This document shows positions 23,041 to 33,858 of a DNA stretch of 64,000 bases, piece by piece. Each line of letters opens with the position of its first letter. The stretch's first letter is position 1. The stretch spans positions 1 to 64,000 of the forward strand of contig MNCI01028332.1 in the NCBI GenBank assembly GCA_015680685.1. Direction: 5' to 3'. The position numbers were made by a program, and so were the translations under genes. The notes below the pieces were generated by a model. That model was not told the origin of the DNA. It ran no database searches and was given only the letters and a program-made list of their open reading frames with translations. The DNA is from Gnetum montanum. Its lineage: Eukaryota; Streptophyta; Gnetopsida; Gnetales; Gnetaceae.

Positions 23041-25107
23041 TCATGTTAGGATAAAGATCCAACTTGGTTCATAGTGATTGGGTCTATAAATTGATTGAGA
23101 TGCAGAGAGCTCATGTAACTATGGCATCCATGAGCAAGCATGAGTACAAGATCACATGTGCTAAACAAGAACTTAGTATTGCACTCCATGAGAACGAGTT
23201 ATGAAGGATGATTACCTACGAAGTTTCCGATAACTTGGGGCCATTTCTCCCAAACTCTAATAATCTTGTGGAGTTGGACAAGTATGGGAAAAATGCATTG
23301 GAAAATATCCTGCTACCAGGGTTGAAATTTTGGTGAATACTAATGATGAAACATAGCAAACACAAGCTATGGTAAAATTTCTTATGGATCATTCTAACAT
23401 CAATTCTAGTAGGAGCTATCAACTTCATGACCAACATAGAGAAAGTGGAAATGTCAACATATCTAATGGTGAAGAGGATGTAGATTCTCATACTTTATTA
23501 CTTACAAGCCTTTATCATCAGCACACTATCCATCCATCCATCCATCCAACCTGAGTTTGCAAACACATTAATTTCATCACCTCTACTAATTCATTTTCTA
23601 CACATGTTCCACAAACCATCACCTTATCACTCCTACTTTCACTGTTATATCTCAATCTGTGATCGACTTACCTTGTGCCTATAGTTTTTTTCCAAACACT
23701 ACTATAGTCAATCCTACTCTTCCAACATTGGTACAAATTGTTAATCCATCACTTAACCCTTTTCAAGTCCTACTTTTTTCCTCATCTACATACCATATGC
23801 CTTACTACAATGTCATACCATCAACACCAATGCCCAACATGGCACATGTTTAACTAATCTTACCCACTCATAATTCTATGCTAAGCAACCCCACTGAAAA
23901 CATCCCTAGTATCACACATGAACTAATCCTTCTACTTAGAGATCTATCTTCTAGAGTACAAGATGTAGAGGACTAGGCTTGAAAGGCCACATCTTTACAT
24001 GGGGGTAGTCCTACAATATCCATAGTTAACCTTCTTACTAATCCCACTTGTCTAAGTTCCTAAGGAGGTTTATTACCTAATTTTACTAAGTATAATGGGG
24101 AATTTGATTACACCAATCATGTAATCATCTTCTATAATGAATGTATCTAGTAGATAATTATTCCCACATTATACTTAGAAGTTTTTCCAACTCTTTGACT
24201 ATAAAAGCGCTGGAGTGGTACAAACCCCTTTCCCATGGGTCCATCACCTCCTTGGAACAACTCTTCACCACCTTTGTGGAGATGTTCAAGTACAACCTCA
24301 CTAAGGATGGTACTTTGCAAAAGCTCCTAACAATCAAATAGGCCCACAATAAATTCATCTTCAAGTTCATCTCCCAATGAACTTTAGCCACAATGAAGCT
24401 CATCCATCCTTTGCTAGATGATCAACTATTGGATATCTTTAAAGGAGCTATTAATAACTCCATTAGTGAAAAGCTACTCTACCCTAGACCACTTAGCCTC
24501 CATGATGTCATAACTTTCATTAAGCATATCAAAGAAGTGGCAATTCAGTGAAATGACCTAGAGTGGATGAGCTTTTGCAATAGAACTAGTAAGGCAACAA
24601 AAGACAAGGCCTCACAAAATGTAGATCAAATGATTACTTTAGTAAATTAAAATTCACTAGCTTCCTCATCCATTACCAATCATGCTAGGTAGACTACATT
24701 GAACAGGGGCCAACAAAGGAGAACCTAAAGATTCATCTAAATATCACAAATTCCCAATAAGTTGCACTCAACTTTACAAGACGTTGTTGAGAGGTGCACA
24801 AATAAGACCAAAATAGGTCTCGGAGTAGTCACAGGCAAGATTTAAATGCTTGCAAATTTTAGACATAGATCCTTCCCAATGCATGGAAGGAGATCCACTA
24901 GTTCCAAAGTGGTACAATATCAATAATTTCTACTACTATCATAAAGTTACATGCCATGATACAGATAACTGCAATTTTTCTTAGAGATGACATTCAAGCT
25001 CTTGAAAAAGGAGCAATAGTCTTTGACAATTTAGTTCAACCTAACAATCAAGTATCTACATTTCTCCTTAAACACAAAGGCAATCATTTTAAAACCTCAT
25101 TCGTCAT
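23041..25107 (+). pseudogene. Ty3/gypsy gag relic of another lineage
   Basis: Plus-strand remnant with many stops and frame changes. Order: an acidic N-terminal part (23100-23320), a proline/serine-rich linker (23600-23860), then the retrotransposon gag core at 24080-24560 with NFTKYNGEFDYTNH, a SNSLTIKALEWYKPLSHGSI block (24201 on) and LLDDQLLDIFKGAI. At 24920-25010 a zinc-knuckle-like YYYHKVTCHDTDNC is followed by a segment matching LRDDIQALEKG. It differs from the MSSS-type gag of family A. It ends where the A2 LTR begins at 25108, so A2 probably interrupted it. Confidence 0.7.
23530..23550 (+). repeat. (CATC)n microsatellite
   Basis: Short ccatccatccatccatcc tract inside the gag relic. 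Confidence 0.85.
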
Positions 25108-25989
25108 TGATAAGTAGTGGGTATCCCCTACATCCAACCATATGAATTGTAAGCATTCACTAGTGATCCAGTCGAATTCCACAGACTTAGTTCCTAAGTT
25201 GCCTATAGTCTTAAACCATGAGTCAAGGGGTTGTATGATCATTATCTTCCTAACTCACACTTGTGTTATTAGTATGTATGGTTAAATGTGAGTTAAGATA
25301 TATGATGTCTATTTTTATAAGTATTTTTATATAGTTATTATCCTAATAGCTAGATGAGTAAATGAATTTCTAATAATTAATTATTTAACTACTTAGCTAA
25401 TCTAGCAACTAACTATTCTAACATAAAGTAACCATTCCCACTTATTGTACATATCCCAAATTGGTATTAATGCTACTAGGTTACCAAGTGTCTACTATTG
25501 CGTGTACCAAATATGTAGTACTAGAATTACCAAGTGCAATACATCATGCTTGAAGTGGTTGTACTTACATTTTTATGATTAATTACATTAATTATTCAAA
25601 ACCACAAGTGTAAAGTGCACTGAAAATAAAGTGTTGAATGTAAAGAGTAATCTAGTCTATGTTTCACAATGAATGTAAGAAATCTCGACATTATTGTTGT
25701 TCACACTAACGCATTCAAGTACATTTACATTCAAATAAAGCATCGTAAAATCTTTTAAATTCACACTGCAGGCACTTAGAGGAAAAATATTCTAACTTTG
25801 GAGAAAAGAAACTGCAAGGGCTTTGCTATACTATGAATCTAAGTTATCATAAATGTGGGTGGTGGTCGCATTTATATAGGCTATGCCTAGATCAACAGCG
25901 AGCCATTCATGTTAACACATTTAACCATGCATTGATGAGGCTACAACAATGCATGCCTGTTGATGTAGCCTATCTACACAGGCTCATCA
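25108..25989 (-). mobile_element. A2 3' LTR
   Basis: Minus-strand family A LTR of 882 bp, TGATAAGTAG at the left and CTCATCA at the right edge. It contains ggttaccaagtgtc, attaccaagtgc and cttgaagtggttgtact, shared with the other copies, and a TATA-like tttatata near 25873. A polypurine tract follows on the right (25990-26005, pyrimidine-rich on the plus strand), so this is the 3' LTR of an element extending right. Confidence 0.85.
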
Positions 25990-26005
25990 CACCCCTACAA
26001 CTGAT
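25990..26005 (-). other. A2 polypurine tract
   Basis: cacccctacaactgat matches in place the cleaner copy at 50825 (tacccccatgatt) and the plus-strand tract before 41640 (catgagggtatga). The following gaaaattcatccttgagt is also shared. Confidence 0.7.
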
Positions 26006-28519
26006 TGAAAATTCATCCTTGAGTGAACAAAATAGGATTAAGCTTCTTACAAAACTTAGGGAGGTATGAAATTTATTAATTGAAAGATGAAAAAATACAT
26101 AGACTAACTCTACAAACTCTAAGTGCTTGATTATACAAGATTACAAACATTTGTGTCCATTATAATAAAATTGGACACTTTACAAAAGTTGCAACAAGTG
26201 CTTGTAAGGTTTCTAAAGACATAATGAATTTTCAAATAGTTCCTAGAGGTATAGGCTCTTGTCGCATTGAATGTCATTCACTATGTTCTGGTGTTGGTGG
26301 AGGTTGAGGCTGTGCTACTATTGTCACTACTTTTGCTAGGAGTTTGAAAGCATCTAGCAATGCTTTCATCTTTTCTTCCTTACCATGTGAGTCATAAATA
26401 GTCCACATGGCTTGACTGATGTAGGCTAGTGCTGGAATGTCCCATGGGCATGACATCAAAGAAAAGAGCTCCTTTGTGTTGATGAACCATGCTATGAATT
26501 ACTTATGTTCAATATCAAATGTCTTTATCAGGTTCTGCAGCTCACAGTAGTTAGTCAATCTTCAGGTTAGGTTCTCAGCAATAGATCGTTGATCAGTGAA
26601 TTTGCTTCTAAGAACTTTAAGCTTTGCATTGGCTATCTCTAATTGTGATTTTTTTTACTTGTGATGCTTGAATCCTACCTTGTACAAGAGCTAGGAACTG
26701 ACCATATGCTTCTTCAACTTTATCCTTGGTCTTCCTACTATCAGCATAGCCAGGTTTGCATAATACAGGTTGGCAAGCTCCATGTATTCTATCATCTCTT
26801 TGATCTACAACTTCTTTAGACTGATCTTAGCTTTGTTATATGTGTTCAATCCATCAAAGATGAGTTGCCATATGTTACCTCATTGTTAGAGTTGGTGGAG
26901 TGCCTCATTCATCTTCTTCTTTGCCATTTGAATCTCTTTCCCATTAACTTCCTTAAGGAGCTCGACCTAGTTCTTGTAATGATTTTTCATCCTTTTAAAT
27001 TTTAGGGCCTCATTCTTTCAGGTGGCCACCTCAATGGCTATTTTCTAGTGAAGCACAAGGGATTTGTTCATTGAGAGATTATAGTTCTTGGTTGCCAACC
27101 TCCTTAGGTCTAGGTTAATCTCGGCTAGCTTCTTTTGTTGTTGGGGAATGAATTTGACCATTTGGTCCTTTTGTTCCTCAACATTATGTAGGTGATGATT
27201 ATCCATTCTCAAGATCAAGTTTTCTTTCTAGATTTATGAAAAGTCCTTGTTGGCGTTGAAGGCCATGACCTTTGACAAGGACATGTCAAAGACCACTGCC
27301 TTCTTTACATTCTTGGCCTTTTGTAATCTATGTTGAAGTTGCTAGAAAGCTTCATTCCTAGTTAGGTATGACCTAAGAATAATAGGGTTGGAGAGACAAG
27401 CATGTAATTCTGAAACTTTGGTAGCCAATTGATGATTATCATTGGTGGCTACCTTGAGTTGCACATTGGCAATCAACAAGTTATCCTTTATCTCCAGGAG
27501 TTGCAACTAGTTTGTATTAATTTCATCTAGGAGATCAAGGATCTCCAAAAGTGCTTACCCAATTCTAACCAGTCATTCCAATACTTTCTTGTATTGGGTA
27601 GTACTTAACTGACCACTTCCTACTCTTACAGACATTTGGATATCTAATTAATGCTATTGTTGTAGGAGCATTCAGGGTTTCAAATGCCTTGTTAGCCATC
27701 ACTTTTGATACTATCTCTTGAATTTTATATTGCATGACTAGGACAGGCACCTCCTTACCTTCCTCCAACTGAATAGAGAAGGTCGCAACATTCCCTGAGA
27801 TCTTGAGGAATTTTTGTGCAAGAATGGACATTGTGATCTTTCAAGCACTTGGATTTGATCTTGCAGGTGCCTAGTGTTTTTGTGTTAAGAACAACAACAC
27901 GATTTTCTAGTCCAGCCAATTGATAGTCCTAGTGACCTCGTTGAGATGGCTTAGGATTGGGTGGTGCATTGAGGACTCCCCACCACCTACTAAGCCTTGT
28001 TGTTGCTGTAGCTATTGCTCACAAAGCTTTTAGAGCCTTTTAGCAATTGCAGGTGCCTCTAGTGTGGTTTATCCTATAGGTGGTGGTAGTGGTGGCCTTT
28101 CCTCTTCTTGTAACTTAGTTGCTTCCTTGTCTTTCATCATCTCTTACCATGATGTAGTAGGCGCATGGTGAATCACATCATTAGCATAGCATGTTATACC
28201 TCTCCTTTTGCATAGTTTGTGGATGAGTCATGGAAAGGGGAGTGTCTTCTTTCCCTTCTCATTTTCTTTAAAGCACTTCTTGATTTTGAGATAGGTGAGT
28301 TAGGGAAGGTTAATTAGGAATTTTCCACTTAAAGTAGCACATTCTTAAGTTGTGAAATATGTTATCTTACTAGGCCTCATCATTGGATTTAGGTGGTAGG
28401 TCACAATCTTAAAGTAGGCACGCTTTGCCTTATTGATAGCATCATACTTCTTATGATCTACTCCATAGCAATGTTGGATCCACTCCTTTTTGGCTTCAAG
28501 GTCTACTTGTGTAGAAATC
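26006..28519 (-). pseudogene. A2 third ORF, middle and C-terminal part
   Basis: A broken minus-strand reading frame between pol position and 3' LTR. Its N-terminal side has a segment ending RPSKITYFTT and KKTLPFPxLIHKLCKRRG, resembling the 'putative plant transposon protein' domain of Athila-type elements. Then come MSILAQKFLKISGNV (27831), a long charged coiled-coil-like region rich in Leu, Lys, Glu and Gln (about 27550-26560), and a C-terminal MSCPWDIPALAYIS (26459) ending in a Pro/Gln tail at 26274. Stops are scattered. A homologous copy lies at 48930-50027. In Athila elements this slot holds an envelope-like ORF; I see no membrane helix here, so function is unknown. Confidence 0.65.
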
Positions 28520-29930
28520 TGTACTGACCTAAATCGTCGGTGTGAGGCTGGAATGGAAATAGATACCGAAAGATTATTGGGTAGCCATAGTTGACCCTGC
28601 CTTCGCTTGAGGGCAAGCTAGAAAATGGAACGAAGGCAGAGTGCCTTGGATGGTTTGCACGTAAATCAACCAAGGACTTCCCCGAGCGTAAGCTACAGCT
28701 AGCGCTGGGGTTATCGTGAACGATGTAAACAAGATGTAAACGGAATGCAAATAGCGATACAAAAATGTAAACAGAGCGTACTAAATTATAAATAAAGCGC
28801 AAATCAAGCTATATTGTAAACAAAGAATAAACCGAAGTAAATAACATAAATAGGAGGCAATGAACTTTATTGTAAAAAAAATGTATGCACCGGTCGAAGT
28901 GTAGCTGCACGTGTGGATGGCAGGTCAAGCACTAAGCCTCGGGATGATGTCTGAAGTGATGATGCGATAATGTGATGTGATGAACGTGAGGAATGCTTGG
29001 ATGCCAACAGTCAGATGTGCCGAGCGCCCAAGGATTGCTAGTTCTGTAATTTCTCAGAATTGCCAATGTCTCTAATTTTTGNNNNNNNNNNNNNNNNNNN
29101 NNNNNNNNNNNNNNNNNNNNNNNNNNNNNNNNNNNNNNNNNNNNNNNNNNNNNNNNNNNNNNNNNNNNNNNNNNNNNNNNNNNNNNNNNNNNNNNNNNNN
29201 NNNNNNNNNNNNNNNNNNNNNNNNNNNNNNNNNNNNNNNNNNNNNNNNNNNNNNNNNNNNNNNNNNNNNNNNNNNNNNNNNNNNNNNNNNNNNNNNNNNN
29301 NNNNNNNNNNNNNNNNNNNNNNNNNNNNNNNNNNNNNNNNNNNNNNNNNNNNNNNNNNNNNNNNNNNNNNNNNNNNNNNNNNNNNNNNNNNNNNNNNNNN
29401 NNNNNNNNNNNNNNNNNNNNNNNNNNNNNNNNNNNNNNNNNNNNNNNNNNNNNNNNNNNNNNNNNNNNNNNNNNNNNNNNNNNNNNNNNNNNNNNNNNNN
29501 NNNNNNNNNNNNNNNNNNNNNNNNNNNNNNNNNNNNNNNNNNNNNNNNNNNNNNNNNNNNNNNNNNNNNNNNNNNNNNNNNNNNNNNNNNNNNNNNNNNN
29601 NNNNNNNNNNNNNNNNNNNNNNNNNNNNNNNNNNNNNNNNNNNNNNNNNNNNNNNNNNNNNNNNNNNNNNNNNNNNNNNNNNNNNNNNNNNNNNNNNNNA
29701 TTGGTGACGCTAATCCTTACGCTGTGCAGCGTAAACACAACGCGAGCACATTGTACTTAGCCAAAATTCCACTTTTTGACCTTAAAATGGATGATTCTTG
29801 ATACCGAGACTTGCCGTCATGATTTGTGGGCACTCGGGGGACCTTGCTTGCTCCATGATGGGCTGCTTGAAGCCATTTCAGAGGCTCTGAAGTTGTTTGG
29901 AAGTGTTGCCAAAATTTTTGTGGCGTTTCA
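28520..29930 (-). mobile_element. B2: solo family B LTR with 5-bp target duplication
   Basis: Flanked on both sides by AAATC (28515-28519 and 29931-29935). On the minus strand it begins TGAAACGCCAC and ends GGTCAGTACA, like the B1 LTR (TGAAACACCCC...GTTACA). The third ORF of A2 continues across it. A palindromic TTACGCTG-TG-CAGCGTAA lies at 29717-29734, about 196 bp from its transcriptional start side; the B1 palindrome is about 201 bp in. An assembly gap takes 29082-29699, so the true length is unknown. LTR-LTR recombination probably removed the interior. Confidence 0.85.
29082..29699. other. Assembly gap (618 N)
   Basis: Run of N inside the solo LTR. Any reading frame across it is meaningless. 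Confidence 0.99.
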
Positions 29931-30500
29931 AAATCTTTATTAATTTTGCCTTAGTATTAGGCAACTCGAGGACCTACACAATGGCCTCATCTGAATAGGA
30001 GATGGTGATGTCTTTGATTTTCATGGATGCATCTCCCTATCAGTTTTTTAAGAATAGGTAGATCCTTCCCATGTTCCATTCTCAACTAGTGGAGAGAATG
30101 GGCCACATGGGAGACCCCTGTAATTATGTGCAAACTTCTTTTGGTGCCACCTCCAAGAAGGATCCAAAGTTTAATTCTTGGAGAATAGAACTTTGGATCT
30201 CTTTGGTTCTAATCTTTTTTAGGCAGGCCTCCATAAGAGTAACTTCAAGGCTAGGCCTTGGCCTAGGGACTTCATCCTGTCTAGATTGGCCTATTTCTGC
30301 CATGAGACTCTATCAAATAGATTCCACTTTGGGCTCTTCTCGAAGAGGTCTTATTGCATGGGTTACTTCAGTAGCTTGTTCTTGGAGCTACTATGGTTGC
30401 TAGTGTTGGCCACTCCCTCCTTGTGGACTCTTCTCCATGGGCTAGGAAGGCCCTCCCACCTACGGTCTTCTTATTGGTACCATCCATGAGCCCAAACATA
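29931..30500 (-). pseudogene. A2 third ORF, N-terminal part
   Basis: Minus-strand continuation of 26006-28519 on the other side of the solo LTR. Around 30050-29936 it reads MKIKDITISYSDEAI and VLELPNTKAKLIK, a pattern like the start of the plant transposon-protein domain; removing B2 and one AAATC lets the similarity continue at 28514. Upstream (30480-30100) is a basic, Arg/Glu-rich stretch with stops. Confidence 0.6.
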
Positions 30501-31308
30501 ACCTAGGATTAGTGTTTTACTTTATAACCCTTTATTTTTTGATACATTTCTTATCAAATAAGGTTATGCTTAGGCTTATTTGTGATCTTGGCAAGTTATA
30601 TTATTTTATTGATTAGCTACCAAAGTTTTTTTGTTAGATTTAACCCATTTGAAATGATTAATTTAATATTATTTTAATGAAAAAACCTTGGAAAGTTAGA
30701 AAAATTTCAAAAAATTTTCTAAAAGGAACCAAAGGTTTATGTTTCCCATGACATAAAGCTTACCTTTGATAGTAGGAGGATCAAAAAATGAGGTGAACCA
30801 AGGTAGTAGTGTGAGAGTTACAGCTCTTAAAAGGTTCTTGGGCTTTGAAAAATAGAAAAACTCTTGTGTTTGTAGCAAATGATACCAAAAATGGTTATGG
30901 CATGCCTAGATATAGTTTATTTTGTAATGTATCGACAGGGTTGTGTCAACTCATCCCACTACATCGATGTGGATGTGTTGATGTAGCTATTTGAAGCCAT
31001 CATTTACATAAGAAAAATGAGGAATTTTGAACAAGTTTTGGGATGAATTAAAAGTCCAATGGAAACTAGAAAACATAGAAGGATGAAAAAAGCATAGAAG
31101 AGGATCACTAGTTCATTGGAAGAGTTGGATTATATTTGGGATGAGTTGATAATACCAAAAGAAATCAAAATTAGATGTTTGGAATGCATGGTGATGAGAT
31201 TGATTGTAAAAAGGACTAAGGGATAGGAAGTTCAACTTAGAGAGACTAAGGGGTATGCATATGTGTTAATGTTGATGTAGGCAAAGATCAAGGAATAGTA
31301 TGTTTAAC
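30501..31308 (-). other. Spacer upstream of the A2 third ORF
   Basis: No coding similarity seen. A strong splice-donor-like AAAG|GTAAGC lies on the minus strand near 30764; Athila third ORFs are thought to use spliced messages, so this may be a relic donor. 30940-30990 carries dyads (ACATCGATGT) like those in family A U3 regions and may be an LTR scrap. Confidence 0.4.
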
Positions 31309-31983
31309 ATGATGTCTATTTGTATATATTTTTATTCTAATAGCTAGATGAGTGAATAAAGGTTTAAAAATTAAGTATTTAACTACTTAGCTAATCTAGC
31401 AACTAACTATCCTAATTTAAAGTGATTGTTCCCACTTACTGTACACATGTCGAACTGGTATTAATGCTATTGGGTTACCAAGTGGCTATTGCTGTGTGTA
31501 CCAAATATCCACTATTAGAATTACGAAGTGCAATACATCATTTTCAAAGTGGTCGTACTTAGGTTTTTATGATTAATTACATTAATTAATCAAAACCATA
31601 AGTGTAAAGTGCATTAAAAGTGAAGTACTGAATGTAAAGGGCTATCTAGTCTAACTACTATAATGAATGTAAGAAATTTTGACTTTATTGTTGCTTACAC
31701 CAATGCCTTTAGGTATATGGCATTTGAATAAAGCACAGTACAATCTCTTAAATTCACATGATGGACACTTAGAGGGAAAATATTCTAACCGTGGAGAAAA
31801 GAAACTGCAAGGGTTTCACTATACTATGAATCTAAGTTATCATAAATGTGGGTGATGGACACATTTATATATTCATTGCTTACATCAGTGTCAACGCATC
31901 TAACCATGTGTTGATGAAGATACATCGACGAGGCTACATCGATGCACATGCATTGACATAACTTGTCTCAGCAGGACTCATCA
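31309..31983 (-). mobile_element. A3: truncated family A 3' LTR
   Basis: Closely follows the A2 LTR from its 25309 onward (gatgtctattt, ctaatagctagatgagt, ttaactacttagctaatctagcaactaactat), ending CTCATCA at 31983 with the polypurine tract on the right (tacccccatgattgac). The 200 bp matching 25108-25308 are missing. Confidence 0.8.
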
Positions 31984-32846
31984 TACCCCCATGATTGACT
32001 GAAAACTTCTCCTCAAGTGAACAAAAATAGGATCAAGGTTTTTACAAAATTTGGGGATTTTTAACTAAAGAATGACATAAAACAAAAAGGTGAAGAATTA
32101 GATAGCCTACACATAATCCTAGTAGTGTTATTACTTGGTTTGCTTAGTACCATAACACTTAGCAATCCCAGCAAGAGATATGTCAGTTTAGGAAATGTAT
32201 GACAAGTTGGAAATGAACACTCATCGCCCTTAGGATAGTTTAGGATTTCATTTTATTGTTAATTAGATTAATTAATCAATTTCTATATTATTATTCAATT
32301 AAACTTCCCATCCCTTAGTTTTTATCAATGTTAACTCATTAGTGGATGAAATGCACAAAGCACCTACAAAATAATGTCATGATGCATGAATAAGGAAAAT
32401 AAAATTTCAATCGAGTGATAAGGTTCTTTACTAGAACCCCATGCATATTCCAAAGTGTAGAAAGTTTCAAATGCTATGGAAAGGACCTTACATTAATCAT
32501 AGAACTTTTCCTTCTAGTGCCATGATAATTTATCATTCTTTAAGCCCAGAAAAATGGTTTTAAATCAACATCTAATAAGTGAAGCCCTTCCTGGAACTTG
32601 AAATAACTAGTAGCACTAACACCTTAACAAAAGGACAAGCATGCTCTATCTTCTAGATCTCCTCTTTTCAACTTAGTCATGGAGGAGATGGCCACCATGA
32701 TAACATTCTGTGTAGGCTAATCAATTTTTTGCCTTTTTATTTTGCATTGTTATTCATATGTTTTCTATTTTCTTGAATATTTTACTACTTCTTTTTATAT
32801 ATTTCTTTGAATTCATGCAAATTTGGGAAGGTTCCATACACCTCAG
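31984..32846. other. Polypurine tract of A3 and LTR scraps
   Basis: 31984-31999 is the A3 polypurine tract (minus). 32130-32240 resembles the middle of a plus-strand family A LTR (cttagcaatcccagcaagagatatg..., gaaatgaacactcatcgccc; compare 43240-43310). 32640-32710 matches the A4 3' region near 39850-39895 (agtcatgg(a/g)ggagatggccacc). These are fragments of nested copies. Confidence 0.55.
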
Positions 32847-33650
32847 TGATGAATCATCTTTTTGTGTCAGTTGCGACATTGGGTATGTGACGTCAGGGCC
32901 ACGACATTGAGGCCTTGGTTCGATGTCGGGGTATATACCCTAGGTTTATAAATACCATGCATGGGCTCCTATTTCAAGTCAATTTTTGATCATTCTTAGT
33001 CAAAGTAGTGAATATCTTGTAGTTTATTCTCCTCAGAGTTAGAATATTTTTTGAGTGCCTACAGAAGGAGTCTAAAGTGTGTATGGTTTTTTATTCAAGA
33101 ACTAATGTACTTGAGTGTAGTAGTGTGATGGGAATAAAATAAACTCTTTTGAAAATCCTTGTAGCATTGAGAATAGCTTAATATTTTCTTTAGTGAATTT
33201 TGTTCTTTACTTCAATGCATTTGATTAAGCAATTTATTTCCAGCAGTTAATGAACACGAGCATTCATATAGTACTTGGTAACTTAGCAACGCTTAATGTT
33301 TGGTAGCCTAGCAATGATATATGTGTTTAGGAAAGTGGGGAAGTTACATGTATTAGGCTAGCTAGGTAATATACATTAGTTTTCAATCTACTCTACCCTT
33401 ATTCTTGTTGTAGGTGATTACATCCATAAAATATAAAATGACAAAAAATTCATATACCTCAATTACACTTAAACCATACCTTTGAGCCTCACAAGTGTAG
33501 TTGGGAAGACAACAACGATTCTCAACATCATTTCACTTCCTAGAGAAACTAGTGTACAAGATACCTGTAGGTCCATAGAATTCAACTGGATTGCATGTAA
33601 CACCTTAGTTATTCGTATAGTTGGGCATATGGGTACCTCGTTGCTCATCA
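32847..33650 (+). mobile_element. A4 5' LTR
   Basis: Plus-strand family A LTR of 804 bp, TGATGAATC to CTCATCA. A TATA-like tttataaata lies near 32946. Upstream of it lie decayed dyads (cgacattg, cgatgtcg). The conserved blocks tacttggtaactta, gtttggtagc and attcgtatag...gggtacctcg are present. The primer site follows. Confidence 0.85.
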
Positions 33651-33669
33651 TTGGTGTCATTGCTGGGGA
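33651..33669 (+). other. A4 primer-binding site
   Basis: TTGGTGTCATTGCTGGGGA directly follows the LTR; it matches the tRNA-Asp-type site with two C-to-T and G-to-A changes in the first half. Confidence 0.8.
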
Positions 33670-33858
33670 CATTTTTTTTGTTTTATGCATTATCTAGGAC
33701 CTAGTGAAAGTATTTAAATCATTGGAATGAACTTGAGAGTCATATCTTATTTTACAATTGCTACAAAAAATTCTCAAAGCACATTGTGATTTTTATTTCG
33801 CNAAATTGCTACAAAAAATTCTCAAAGCACATTGTGATTTTTATTTCGCTAACTAAAA

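Noticed and set aside
28932-29801. Long ORFs of unknown residues near 29000-29800 and 39793-40587
   Set aside because: They run through N gaps and have no meaning.
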